A DNA stretch of 46,949 nucleotides from the NCBI GenBank assembly GCA_900540595.1, contig UQGL01000019.1, positions 1 to 46,949 on the forward strand, read 5' to 3'. Source of the stretch: an uncultured Oscillospiraceae bacterium. Its GTDB lineage: Bacteria > Bacillota > Clostridia > Oscillospirales > Ruminococcaceae. Shown one piece after another: positions 16,054 through 24,649 of this stretch. Numbering within the stretch: position 1 is the stretch's first letter; every line of letters starts with the position of its first letter. A program made the position numbers and the translations under genes. The notes under the pieces were generated by a model that did no database searches, had not been told where the DNA came from, and saw nothing but the letters and a program-made list of their open reading frames with translations.

Positions 16054-17037
16054 ATGGCACATTCCGTTATGGTCACCGGTGCAGACGGCTTTATTGGCAG
16101 CCATCTGACCGAAGAACTCGTCAAGCGCGGCGAAAAGGTCCGCGCATTCTGCCTGTACAATTCCTTCGGCTCGCTGGGCTGGATCGACACCCTGCCGCCG
16201 GAGATCCGCAATGAAATTGATGTCTTTATGGGTGATGTGCGCGACCCCAACGGCGTGCGCACCGCCATGCGCGGGCAGGAGCGGGTGTTCCACCTTGCCG
16301 CCCTCATTGCGATCCCCTTCTCCTACCACAGCCCCGACAGCTATGTGGACACCAACATCAAGGGCACGCTGAATGTGCTGAACGCCGCGCGTGAGCTGGA
16401 CACCCAGCGCGTACTCGTCACCTCCACCAGCGAGGTCTACGGCACGGCACAGTATGTGCCCATCGACGAGAAGCATCCCTTTCAGGGCCAAAGCCCCTAC
16501 TCCGCCACCAAGATCGGTGCCGACCGTCTGGCCGAGAGCTTCTACCGCAGCTTTGATCTGCCCGTAACCATCGTGCGGCCCTTCAACACCTACGGCCCGC
16601 GCCAGAGCGGCCGCGCCATCATCCCGACCATCATCACCCAGCTGCTGGCCGGCCAGACCGAGATCAAGCTCGGCAGCCTGACCCCGACCCGCGACTTCAA
16701 CTATGTCAAGGACACGGCCAACGGCTTTATGACGATTGCCGACTGCGATGCCGCCATCGGTCAGGAGCTGAACATTGCCACCGGCATTGAGCATTCCATC
16801 GGCGATCTGGCCAATGAACTGATCGCCCAAATCAACCCCAACGCCAAGATCGTCTGCGAGGCAGAGCGCCTGCGCCCCGAAAAGAGCGAGGTCAACCGCC
16901 TGCTGGGCGATTCCACCAAGCTGCGCGAGCTGACCGGCTGGAAGCCGCAGTACACCTTTGAGCAGGGCCTGGCCGCGACCATCGAGTTCCTGCGCGGCAA
17001 TCTGGACCAGTACAAGGTCGGGCAGTATATTCTGTAA
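16054..17037 (+). CDS. legB: LegB-like NAD-dependent sugar-nucleotide 4,6-dehydratase
   Basis: A 327-residue extended short-chain dehydrogenase. VTGADGFIGSHL is the NAD-binding glycine motif, TSTSEVYGTA and YSATKIGADRLA hold the catalytic Thr/Ser and Y-x3-K, and RPFNTYGPRQSGRAIIPTII plus GSLTPTRDFNYV match LegB, which forms the 4-keto-6-deoxy intermediate for legionaminic acid-type sugars. The nucleotide carrier (GDP or UDP) and final sugar are uncertain, since no LegC/LegI/NeuB homologue is in view. Its stop precedes the next ATG by one base. It heads a run of membrane glycosyltransferase-like genes, so it probably supplies a sugar for a surface polymer. Confidence 0.85.
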   Translation: MAHSVMVTGADGFIGSHLTEELVKRGEKVRAFCLYNSFGSLGWIDTLPPEIRNEIDVFMGDVRDPNGVRTAMRGQERVFHLAALIAIPFSYHSPDSYVDTNIKGTLNVLNAARELDTQRVLVTSTSEVYGTAQYVPIDEKHPFQGQSPYSATKIGADRLAESFYRSFDLPVTIVRPFNTYGPRQSGRAIIPTIITQLLAGQTEIKLGSLTPTRDFNYVKDTANGFMTIADCDAAIGQELNIATGIEHSIGDLANELIAQINPNAKIVCEAERLRPEKSEVNRLLGDSTKLRELTGWKPQYTFEQGLAATIEFLRGNLDQYKVGQYIL

Positions 17038-17038
17038 T

Positions 17039-18721
17039 ATGGAAAATACGCCGAACAAACGTGAAATTTCACCCACCGTGCAGCACCCCGCCGCCCGGTG
17101 GGCTTTCGTGTTGGTGCTGTGCGCCGCGCTGGGCATCGTGGCCAGCTACTACTGGCGCGTATTCTACGGGCTGGACGCCCGGGGCCTTGCACCGCTGGCC
17201 GTCACCGGCTTTTGTGTAGGGTTGGCTGTGCTGGCGGGTGCGGCGGCGCTGCTGCTGCGCCGGGTCAAAGATTTTGCCAAACGGGGCGCGGCATGCATCC
17301 TTTTGTGCGGTATGTTGTTCGTTTTTGCAAACCCGCCGCTGCAGACCCCCGATGAAACAGACCATTATCTGCGCACCTACGCGATCTCGATGGGCCGCTT
17401 TGACTTTGACGCCGCGCGCGGCTATCCGATGGATGTGGACGAGCTGGTCGCAGCCTTCCCCGGCGCGTGGGTCAATGCCCACACCTCGGCCGGTGTCGGC
17501 ACTGACCCCGATACCCACGCCGAGCAGGCCTACAACACGGTGGGCTATGCGCTGAAGCAATACGGCAAGGACGGCCGGGTCGAGAGCATCTGGGACAGCT
17601 TTACGCAGTATCTCAACTGGGAAAGCCGCGATTCTACGGCAGATTCCGTAACTGAGCCCATCAGCTTTTTGATTTTGCCGTTTTTGCCCGGGGCACTGGG
17701 CATGGCGCTGGCGCGGCTGCTGGGATTTGGTGCGCTGGGCTGCCTGTACGGCGGGCGGCTGGTCAACCTGCTGGCCTACGCGGCGATGTGCTATGCGGCG
17801 CTGCGCACTGCGCACAAGTGCAAGCCTGCTTTTTTGTGTATAATGCTGCTGCCGATGTCGCTCTACATGGGCGCATCGTTAAGTTATGACGCAACGCTGC
17901 TGGGCTGCTATTATCTCATGCTGGCGCTGCTGACGCAGGAGAAATGGAACGATAAGACGGCGCTTTGCTATGCGCTGGCCTGCGTGTTTGCCAACGGCAC
18001 CAAGCCCTACATCAATCTTTTGTGGGTCGTGCTGCCCTTTGTGGTGCGCAAGACCGAGTGGAAAGTGCGGTTCAGCCGCGCCGTGTACGCCGTGCTGACG
18101 GCGGCGGGTGCGCTGGCGCTGACCTTCGGTGTTGAGCAGTACGGCACGCTTTTGCGCCACAACTACGGCGCGATTGCCCGGCAGGGCGGCGCAGCCGTCA
18201 ACGGCGGCGCGCAGCTTTTGTTTGTTTTGAAGAATCCGCTGCGTTACATCGCTGTTTTGCTGGGCACACTGTATGAGAACGACGGCTTTATCGGCCAGCT
18301 GGGTCTGTTCGGCTGGAAGGATATGCCCGTGGCGTTTATCAGCCTGACTGCGCCGCTGGTGCTGCTGCTGGCCGCAATGCTCTGCACACCCGCTGCGGAT
18401 GCACTGGGCCGCCGCCGCACCGGCTGGCTGGGCGTGTTCGGGCTGGTTTATGCGGTGGGCGCGATGACGGCGATGTATATCACCTACACGCCGGTGGCCA
18501 TGGTGCGCATCGTGGGCCTGCAGACGCGGTATTTCCTGCCGGTCTGGCTGCTGGTTGTGGTGGCTGCTGCCGCACTGGCCCGCCGTGCGCTTGCCCCGCG
18601 CTTGACCGCAGAAAAGGCCGCCGCGCTGGCCGTGCCCCTGTGCGGGTGGTACGCCTTTGCAGGGGCGGTACTCTTGTTCCAGCACTACTTTGTGGGGCCG
18701 GTGTACACGATTTATAAGTAA
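17039..18721 (+). CDS. DUF2142 family polytopic membrane protein (GT-C-like)
   Basis: The 560-residue protein has roughly 12 membrane helices. After the second helix PPLQTPDETDHYLRTYAISM carries the acidic PDE-x2-H motif of DUF2142 proteins, which resemble GT-C transferases that use polyprenyl-linked sugars outside the membrane. A large loop at about 115-200 faces out, as in that family. The ATG at 17039 lies one base after the legB stop; a frame extension back to 16958 lies within legB. Role in surface polysaccharide or teichoic-acid glycosylation is inferred. Sugar and acceptor are unknown. Confidence 0.8.
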   Translation: MENTPNKREISPTVQHPAARWAFVLVLCAALGIVASYYWRVFYGLDARGLAPLAVTGFCVGLAVLAGAAALLLRRVKDFAKRGAACILLCGMLFVFANPPLQTPDETDHYLRTYAISMGRFDFDAARGYPMDVDELVAAFPGAWVNAHTSAGVGTDPDTHAEQAYNTVGYALKQYGKDGRVESIWDSFTQYLNWESRDSTADSVTEPISFLILPFLPGALGMALARLLGFGALGCLYGGRLVNLLAYAAMCYAALRTAHKCKPAFLCIMLLPMSLYMGASLSYDATLLGCYYLMLALLTQEKWNDKTALCYALACVFANGTKPYINLLWVVLPFVVRKTEWKVRFSRAVYAVLTAAGALALTFGVEQYGTLLRHNYGAIARQGGAAVNGGAQLLFVLKNPLRYIAVLLGTLYENDGFIGQLGLFGWKDMPVAFISLTAPLVLLLAAMLCTPAADALGRRRTGWLGVFGLVYAVGAMTAMYITYTPVAMVRIVGLQTRYFLPVWLLVVVAAAALARRALAPRLTAEKAAALAVPLCGWYAFAGAVLLFQHYFVGPVYTIYK

Positions 18722-18722
18722 A

Positions 18723-18862
18723 AGGGCTTCCCCCTTGGGGGAAGCTGTCGCCGAAGGCGACTGATGAGGGGCGGCGGTGCCTCTATAGCCCATGTAAGGG
18801 TTATCACGGGGACTTCGCCCCTCATCCGGCCTTCGGCCACCTTCCCCCAAGGGGGGAAGGCA
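18723..18862. repeat. Long inverted repeat, MITE-like
   Basis: The left part (GGGCTTCCCCCTTGGGGGAA, then GTCGCCGAAGGCGACTGATG and AGGGGC) is mirrored by the right part (GCCCCTCATCCGGCCTTCGG, then CCACCTTCCCCCAAGG). Arms of about 50 bases are separated by about 45. There is no ORF of note. It sits between two genes of one operon and would fold into a long stem in the transcript. Confidence 0.7.
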
Positions 18863-18882
18863 TTACACGAAAGGAGGCTCCC

Positions 18883-20877
18883 ATGCTGCATCTTCTCTAT
18901 GCCCTTGCGCTTTTGCTTCTGCTCTGCGGTGCTTGCGCGATATTGGGCGAAAAATCCGGTCTTTCCCCCGCCCTGCTGCCGCTGCCGGTGTTGAGCGGCG
19001 CGGTCGTTGTGCTGTATCTCTGCGGCATTGCGGGCATCCTGCGGGCCGGGGCGGTGTTGGTGCTGCTGGCACTGGCCGCCGTATGGGTGCTGGGCCTTGT
19101 GCAGCTGCGCCCCGCCGGGGTGCGCAAAGCATGGCAGAGCGCCCTGTGTACGCCGGGCTTTACCCTGTTTCTGGGCGGTGTTGCGTTTATCTGGGTGCTG
19201 TTCTGCGTGCAAGAGCCGATGTTCACCCAGTGGGACGAGTTCACGGCATGGGGCCTTGCCCCCAAGATGGTCGTAGAGCGCGGCGCGTTTTATGTGGCCG
19301 ACCCCGTCAACCTGAAGGCCAGCTTTACCTACCCTGCCACGAGCCTGCTCACCTTCCTGTTCCAGCCGTTCGGCCTCTGGGCTGAGTGGGCGTGTCTGGC
19401 CGCCATCGACACACTGGCGCTGGCCTGCCTGGCCGCTGCCGCCGCACTGCCGCGCCCGAAATGGGCCGAGGGCATTCTGGTGTTTGCCGCCGGGTTTCTG
19501 CTGCCGTACTTCTTTTCGGCCACGGCTGCAGGCAGCTACGCCGTGCAGTATGTCAACGCGATGGCCGACCTGCCGCTGGCGATGCTTTTCGGCGGCACGC
19601 TCTGCCTTTATTTTGCGGTGGGACGCCACAAATACGCCTATTGGCTGGTCGCGCTGCCGCTGGCCGTGCTGACCCTGACCAAAGACATCTGCTTTGCCTA
19701 CGGGCTGATCGCGGCTTTTTTGATCGGGCTGGACCTGCTGTTTGCGGCGGATGCGCCCATCAAAAAAGCCTTCCCGAAAGCTCTGCTCCAAGCCGGTGCG
19801 CTGGCCGTTGTTGTGCTGGCGGCGTTTTTAAGCTGGGGCCGCTATACGGCAGCCGTCACCCCCACGGCAGACACTGCTGCCAGCGTCGGCAGTGAGGGGC
19901 TGAGCTACGGCGCGGTCCTCGTGGGCGGCGTCAAGCAGCTGCTGGGCATCGGCCGTACCGAGAAATTTGCCCAGATCATGACCGCCATGGGTAGCGCGTT
20001 CTTCACCCGGCGCATCTGCCTGTTGGGCGGCGGCGTCATTGCCGTGGCGGCTATCACGATGGTGGCCGCAGCCGCGTGGCTGGCTGCGGAAAAAGGCCCT
20101 GCCCGCCGCCGGGTGCTTGCGGCACATCTTGGGTTTGCGTTCTGCTTTGCGGCGCTGTATCTGTTCCACCTGATCCTCTACTGCTACAATTTTTCCGACC
20201 TTGAGGGGCTGATGCTCAAGGATTACGACCGTTACCTTGCCCCCTACTATCAGGCGTGGATGCTGGCGATGCTCTGCCTGCTGGCAAACAGCGCGCGGCA
20301 GCGGCTGGGCCGCCTTGCGCTGGGCGGAGCGGCGGCGGTGATCCTTGCCGTGTTCTGCTGGCGCGGCATCCCGGCTGCGGGGTTCTGGACCGGGGCCGAC
20401 AGCCTGTACACGCTGCGCGCCGATGTACAAAGCCGCGCAAACACGATGAACACCGTGCTGGACTGGCCTGACCGGGTGCTGGTCATCAGTCAGGGCGACG
20501 ATGCCACGCGGTGGTATTATTACCGGTATGAGCTGACCGCACAGGTCGTGAACGGCTTCGGCGGCTTTTACGGCCGTCTGGGCGAGACAAAGGACCGCTG
20601 GGACAGCGATTTTATGAATCTGGTCGAGAGCGAAAACTGGACGCTGTACGACTACAAGGCCGTCTGCGTGCCGGACACGCTGGTGGCCTACATGGCCGAG
20701 AAGGACTGCGATTATATCCTGATCGACCGGGCCGACGACTACCTGCAGCGGGAGTTCAGCCCCCTGTTTGAGGGCGGCCTGACGAACGACATGCCCGCGA
20801 CCCTCTACCATTTTGAGGGCGCGGACGCCGCCGTACCGTTTACACTGGCGGCCGTGGCAGAAAGCGGGGTGGCGTAA
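18883..20877 (+). CDS. Large polytopic membrane protein, GT-C-like, copy 1 of a duplicated module
   Basis: I do not recognise a named family. The 664 residues contain about 12 membrane helices and a C-terminal soluble part (from about residue 525). An acidic first extracellular loop (EPMFTQWDEFTAWGLAPK) recalls the D/E-bearing loop of GT-C glycosyltransferases. The soluble tail (DRVLVISQGDDATRWYY ... DYILIDRADDYLQREF) matches the tail of the protein encoded at 21692-23788, as do blocks such as KDYDRYLAPYY. AGGAGGC precedes the ATG. The next gene starts directly after the stop. Likely a transferase of surface glycan sugars. Confidence 0.75.
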   Translation: MLHLLYALALLLLLCGACAILGEKSGLSPALLPLPVLSGAVVVLYLCGIAGILRAGAVLVLLALAAVWVLGLVQLRPAGVRKAWQSALCTPGFTLFLGGVAFIWVLFCVQEPMFTQWDEFTAWGLAPKMVVERGAFYVADPVNLKASFTYPATSLLTFLFQPFGLWAEWACLAAIDTLALACLAAAAALPRPKWAEGILVFAAGFLLPYFFSATAAGSYAVQYVNAMADLPLAMLFGGTLCLYFAVGRHKYAYWLVALPLAVLTLTKDICFAYGLIAAFLIGLDLLFAADAPIKKAFPKALLQAGALAVVVLAAFLSWGRYTAAVTPTADTAASVGSEGLSYGAVLVGGVKQLLGIGRTEKFAQIMTAMGSAFFTRRICLLGGGVIAVAAITMVAAAAWLAAEKGPARRRVLAAHLGFAFCFAALYLFHLILYCYNFSDLEGLMLKDYDRYLAPYYQAWMLAMLCLLANSARQRLGRLALGGAAAVILAVFCWRGIPAAGFWTGADSLYTLRADVQSRANTMNTVLDWPDRVLVISQGDDATRWYYYRYELTAQVVNGFGGFYGRLGETKDRWDSDFMNLVESENWTLYDYKAVCVPDTLVAYMAEKDCDYILIDRADDYLQREFSPLFEGGLTNDMPATLYHFEGADAAVPFTLAAVAESGVA

Positions 20878-21501
20878 ATGAAAAAACCGCTTTTCAAGCC
20901 GCGCCAGCTGCTGGTGCTGGCCTATCTGCTGGCGGCGGTGTTCTGGGTGGTGCGCTGCCTTGTCGGCTGCGGCGTGATGCTGAACTACCAGCTGCAGGGC
21001 AAGATGCCGCAGACGCATCTGGACGCCGCGGACCTTGTGACCGAGAGCTTTGCGCCCTACTCCTCCAACGAGTGGTGGACACCGCCGGACGATGACCCTG
21101 CGTGGTATCTTTCGACAGACAGCGATCCCCGCATCTACTGGCAGGGGCAGGGGTATATCGAAACCGTGGTTTTGGACGCGGCGCACCGGCTGCCCCCGGG
21201 CGGCGTAGCGCTGTATTACCTGAAACCCGGCCAGACCGACTACACCGAGGCACAGAAGGTCTTTGCCCGGGTGACAGCCCCCGGCGTCTACACCTTTGAT
21301 TTGGGCGGCAAGTGGGTGACGGGGCTGCGCATCGACCCCGACAGTGTGGGCGGCGTGCCGACCCTCTTCACCGGCATCGAGCTGAACCCCGCGCGGCCGT
21401 GGTATCTGCGGTTTGTACCCTCCGCCGGCTGGTGGCTGGTGCTGGCGTTTGGGCCCTGTATCGCCGCCGCCTTCATTTCCCTTTTTATAAGGAAAAAATA
21501 A
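20878..21501 (+). CDS. Small membrane partner protein, copy 1
   Basis: A 207-residue protein with one membrane helix near residues 12-32, an extracytoplasmic beta-rich domain and a second helix near the C-terminus (LVLAFGPCIAAAFISLFI). No known domain is recognised. Its ATG follows the stop of the large partner with no gap. It resembles the protein at 23785-24426 in layout and in short blocks: LYY, GVYTFDLGGKWVTGLRIDP versus GRYIYTL...LAALRLDP, then GI-x-LN and P-S near the end. It may be an accessory or sensor subunit of the GT-C-like protein. Function unknown. Confidence 0.75.
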   Translation: MKKPLFKPRQLLVLAYLLAAVFWVVRCLVGCGVMLNYQLQGKMPQTHLDAADLVTESFAPYSSNEWWTPPDDDPAWYLSTDSDPRIYWQGQGYIETVVLDAAHRLPPGGVALYYLKPGQTDYTEAQKVFARVTAPGVYTFDLGGKWVTGLRIDPDSVGGVPTLFTGIELNPARPWYLRFVPSAGWWLVLAFGPCIAAAFISLFIRKK

Positions 21502-21509
21502 AGCACACC

Positions 21510-21663
21510 GTAGGGGCCGGGCATGCCCGGCCCGCAGCCAAAAGGCAAAATCGCTTTTGCGGGAAAGCTGCGGGCCGCACATGTGCGGCCCCTACATTCC
21601 TGCACATTTGTAGGGGGCGGCGTCCTCGACGCCCCGCGGGCCGATGCAGGCATCGGCCCCTAC
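21510..21663. repeat. Cluster of four REP-like palindromes
   Basis: 21510-21533 (plus), 21572-21595 (minus), 21610-21635 (plus) and 21638-21663 (minus) alternate in orientation as two facing pairs. All begin GTAGGGG and form GC hairpins (GGGCCGGGCATGCCCGGCCC and similar). They interrupt an operon between the two copies of the duplicated gene pair. Nothing else occupies 21502-21691. Confidence 0.8.
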
Positions 21664-21691
21664 AGCCAACCCATATGAAGGAGTCTACCCT

Positions 21692-23788
21692 ATGGAACTA
21701 CTCTGCGTACTTTTCGCCGTGGCGGCGTTGTTCTGCGGCTGCGCGGTGCTTACGCTGAAATGCCGCATCCCGGCGGCGGTCGCACCGCTGACGGCGCTGT
21801 CGCTGATTGTGGCGGTGCTGACGCTGGCCGCAATGGCGGGCGTGCTGTACCCCGCTGCATGGGCGGTGTACGCGCTGTGTCTGGCGGGCGGCGTTTGGGT
21901 GCTGCTCACCCGCAAAAAACACACAGATGCGCTGCAGATGCTGTTCACACCGGGCAGTGTGTTGTTCTGGGGCATGGCGCTGGCGTTTACCGTCTACTTT
22001 TTTGTGCGCCAGCCGATGGCCGCCGATTTTGACGAGCTGAGCCTTTGGGCCACCGCTGTCAAGATCACCAAGGTCAATAACGACCTGTACGCGACCGCCG
22101 AACTGGGCACACCGTGGGCTGCGACCCAGAACCCCGGCTTGCCCTTGCTCTCGTATTTCTTCCAATTTCTCGGTAATTATGCAGATTGGAAAATTTATGT
22201 CGGTTATGACATTTTGTATTTTTCCGTTTTTGCCGCTGTTGTGGGGGCTATCCCGCGCAGCAAGTGGCGCGTGGCCGTGCCGATGGCCGCTGTGCTGTGG
22301 TGCGTGCCGTTCTTCTTCACAAACTACAACCACACCATTTATTTAACGACCACCTACATGACCAGCTACGGTGATGTGCCCGCGGGCCTTGTGTTCGGCG
22401 GGGCGGTGGCCGCGTGGCTGGCGCTGCGCCAAAATTCGGCCCCCAAATGGGCCGTGCTGCCGATTCTGGCGCTGTCTGCCAACATCAAGGCCAACACCTT
22501 TGTATTGGCACTGGTGGCGGCGGGGCTGGTGGCTGTGGACGAGTGGCTGTTTGCCGACGACGGCGATTTCAAGGCCGGTCTGCTCCCCCGCACCGGTTTC
22601 AGCCTGGCCTGCTTTGCCGCACCGATGGCAATTTACTATCTGTGGAATGTGCGCTATGTCGGTTGGCTCGTCAGCCGCAGCGCCAGTGATTCCGGCGTCG
22701 GCGAGACGAGCGCCCCGCTGTCTGCGGTCGTTGTCAACGGCATCAAAATTCTGCTGGGCCAGCCGGTCGAGGGCTTTTACGCCGAGCGCGAGGCCCAGTT
22801 CCGCACTGCGATGGCCGACATGGGCCACCAGTTCTGGACGAGTGACGGCAAGCTGAGCATGATCGGGCAGGGCCGCAATGTGGTCGCGCTGATTGCCATC
22901 GTGTTTGTCGTGGCGATTCTGGCGGCAGCATCGCGGCGGCTCAAGGCGCGCATTGCGGTCATCGGCGTGCTGTCCGGCGTCTGCTTTTTGGGCTACAACC
23001 TCATGCTGGCGCTGAGCTACGGCTTTATCTTCAAGACCTTTCAGGCCGAGCAGCTGACCGACTACAACCGCTACATTTACAGCTATTACATCGGCTGGTT
23101 CATCCTTGCACTGGGGTGTCTGTCGGTGGCGCTGCTGCCGCAGATCACGGTCAAGGGCGGGGCCGATGGCCCGACAGCGGTTTTTGCTGCGACCCGCCGA
23201 CAGCCGCACGCTGCCTTTGAGCTGTTTGTGCTGGTGCTGGCCTGCGGGATGCTGTTCCGCCAGAGCCAGCTGATTTTGCCGCAGCTGAGCGTGCTGGGCT
23301 TTGCGGACAGCGAGTTCACCGACCGCCGCGCCGAGCGTGCCGAGGCCGAGCTGGTGTGCAGCTACCTTGCCCCCGATGACCGCGTCTTTTATGTCGGGCA
23401 GGGCGACAACGGCGAGGGCTGGTTCAGCGCCGTGTTTGATTTCTACCCGATTTTGGTGGACTATTCCGGCACCGTGACCACGGACCCCGACACCGGCGAG
23501 ACAAAGATGATCGGCGGCGGCGGCGAGCTGGGCCTGCCCGAATTGCAGCCCGCCGAGGGTGTGAAAAACACCTACTACCACGCCTTTACAGCCGCGGAGC
23601 TGGACAGCATCGTGCGCGGCAACGGCTGCACGGTGCTGTATATCCAGACGCTGGATGATATTTTTGTGCAAAGCTACGCCGATTTGTTCACCGACAAGCT
23701 AGCGGCGGCCCAGAGCGGCGAGACGCTGCTCTACCGCGTGACCGATGCGGGCTTTGCCCCGATGCAGATGGAGGTGAGCGCCCGATGA
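21692..23788 (+). CDS. Large polytopic membrane protein, GT-C-like, copy 2 of a duplicated module
   Basis: The 698 residues share the layout of the 18883-20877 product: about 12 helices, an acidic loop (QPMAADFDELSLWATAVK), the block TDYNRYIYSYYIGW, and a soluble tail (DRVFYVGQGDNGEGWF ... CTVLYIQTLDDIFVQ). The match is blockwise, so the duplication is old. The ATG at 21692 follows AAGGAGT; an in-frame ATG at 21644 lies in the REP cluster. The small partner gene overlaps its stop as ATGA. Likely a membrane glycosyltransferase for a surface polymer; substrate unknown. Confidence 0.75.
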   Translation: MELLCVLFAVAALFCGCAVLTLKCRIPAAVAPLTALSLIVAVLTLAAMAGVLYPAAWAVYALCLAGGVWVLLTRKKHTDALQMLFTPGSVLFWGMALAFTVYFFVRQPMAADFDELSLWATAVKITKVNNDLYATAELGTPWAATQNPGLPLLSYFFQFLGNYADWKIYVGYDILYFSVFAAVVGAIPRSKWRVAVPMAAVLWCVPFFFTNYNHTIYLTTTYMTSYGDVPAGLVFGGAVAAWLALRQNSAPKWAVLPILALSANIKANTFVLALVAAGLVAVDEWLFADDGDFKAGLLPRTGFSLACFAAPMAIYYLWNVRYVGWLVSRSASDSGVGETSAPLSAVVVNGIKILLGQPVEGFYAEREAQFRTAMADMGHQFWTSDGKLSMIGQGRNVVALIAIVFVVAILAAASRRLKARIAVIGVLSGVCFLGYNLMLALSYGFIFKTFQAEQLTDYNRYIYSYYIGWFILALGCLSVALLPQITVKGGADGPTAVFAATRRQPHAAFELFVLVLACGMLFRQSQLILPQLSVLGFADSEFTDRRAERAEAELVCSYLAPDDRVFYVGQGDNGEGWFSAVFDFYPILVDYSGTVTTDPDTGETKMIGGGGELGLPELQPAEGVKNTYYHAFTAAELDSIVRGNGCTVLYIQTLDDIFVQSYADLFTDKLAAAQSGETLLYRVTDAGFAPMQMEVSAR

Positions 23789-24426
23789 AAGCCTTGCAGA
23801 AATGGTTTGGGCGGCGCGGTGCGCTGCCGCTGACCGCCTATCTGGCGGCGCTGGCCGTCTGGGTCGTGCTGGGGGCGTTCCACCTTGGCAGTGACAGTCT
23901 GGCCCGTGCGCAGGGCCGCCTGACCGAGGAGACAATGGCCGCGACCGACTGGCAGCTGGTGGGGCTGACCCCAAACGAGGACGGCACACTGACCACCGTG
24001 GACGGCGACCCGCAGATGATTTTGGAAAATGTCGGTGACCGCGTGGTGCGCACCATCAGCTACACCGCGCAGTTTGACGGAGAAGCGCGGGAATTGTGCC
24101 TGTACTATACAACAAAAGTCGGCGAGGATTACTCTGCCGACCGCCGGGTGTTCCCCCGGAGTGTGGGCGAAGGACGGTACATCTACACGCTGCCCCGCAC
24201 CAGTCTGGCCGCGCTGCGCCTCGACCCCTGCAGCCCGGAGGAAAACAAGACCGTGACCCTGACGATGAGCGGCATCACACTGAACGCCGCCGACACGCTG
24301 CCGCACTTCTGGCAGTATTTTGTGCCAAGCTGGTATCAGGCGTTCTGTCTGGTGCTTTACCCCGCTCTGGCGGCAGCCGCTGTCAGCATGGCGGCCGCCA
24401 TCGTACCGGGCAGAAAAAGAAACTGA
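23785..24426 (+). CDS. Small membrane partner protein, copy 2
   Basis: A 213-residue protein with an N-terminal helix (LPLTAYLAALAVWVVLG), an extracytoplasmic domain and a C-terminal helix (QAFCLVLYPALAAAAVSM). It parallels the 20878-21501 protein in order and length. Its ATG overlaps the large partner's stop (ATGA), so the two are coupled. No named domain recognised. The pairing of one large and one small membrane protein, twice in a row, argues that the two form a complex. Confidence 0.75.
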   Translation: MKALQKWFGRRGALPLTAYLAALAVWVVLGAFHLGSDSLARAQGRLTEETMAATDWQLVGLTPNEDGTLTTVDGDPQMILENVGDRVVRTISYTAQFDGEARELCLYYTTKVGEDYSADRRVFPRSVGEGRYIYTLPRTSLAALRLDPCSPEENKTVTLTMSGITLNAADTLPHFWQYFVPSWYQAFCLVLYPALAAAAVSMAAAIVPGRKRN

Positions 24427-24466
24427 CCCGCAAGCCCTCCGTGGGCTTATTGCTGTGTTGCGTTAT

Positions 24467-24507
24467 GCCGGGCAGCCTACCCGCCGTGGGGGCTGCCCGG
24501 TTTTTTG
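24467..24507 (+). terminator. Terminator of the first glycan operon
   Basis: CCGGGCAGCC (24468-24477) and GGCTGCCCGG (24491-24500) form a perfect 10-bp stem, followed by TTTTTTG. A 10-base tandem repeat, CGACTATTTT twice (24520-24539), lies just after it. Confidence 0.9.
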
Positions 24508-24550
24508 TACTTCATTTTTCGACTATTTTCGACTATTTTGCACAAATCTG

Positions 24551-24580
24551 TTGCTTTTAACGGTAGTCATATACTATAAT
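24551..24580 (+). promoter_or_regulatory. Promoter of the HD-GYP / Hpt / kinase operon
   Basis: TTGCTT (24551-24556), 18 bases, TATAAT (24575-24580). The tandem CGACTATTTT repeats end 11 bases upstream of the -35 and could be an activator site. Confidence 0.55.
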
Positions 24581-24649
24581 ATAGACAGTATGGGGGTCTG
24601 CGCCCCCTTCCCCGTGCAGGTTAAATTTTGTAAGGGCACAGGTGAGAGC

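Noticed and set aside
24520..24539. Tandem CGACTATTTT repeat as an iteron or origin
   Set aside because: Only two copies, no DnaA boxes or replication gene nearby; more likely a promoter-associated site or chance.
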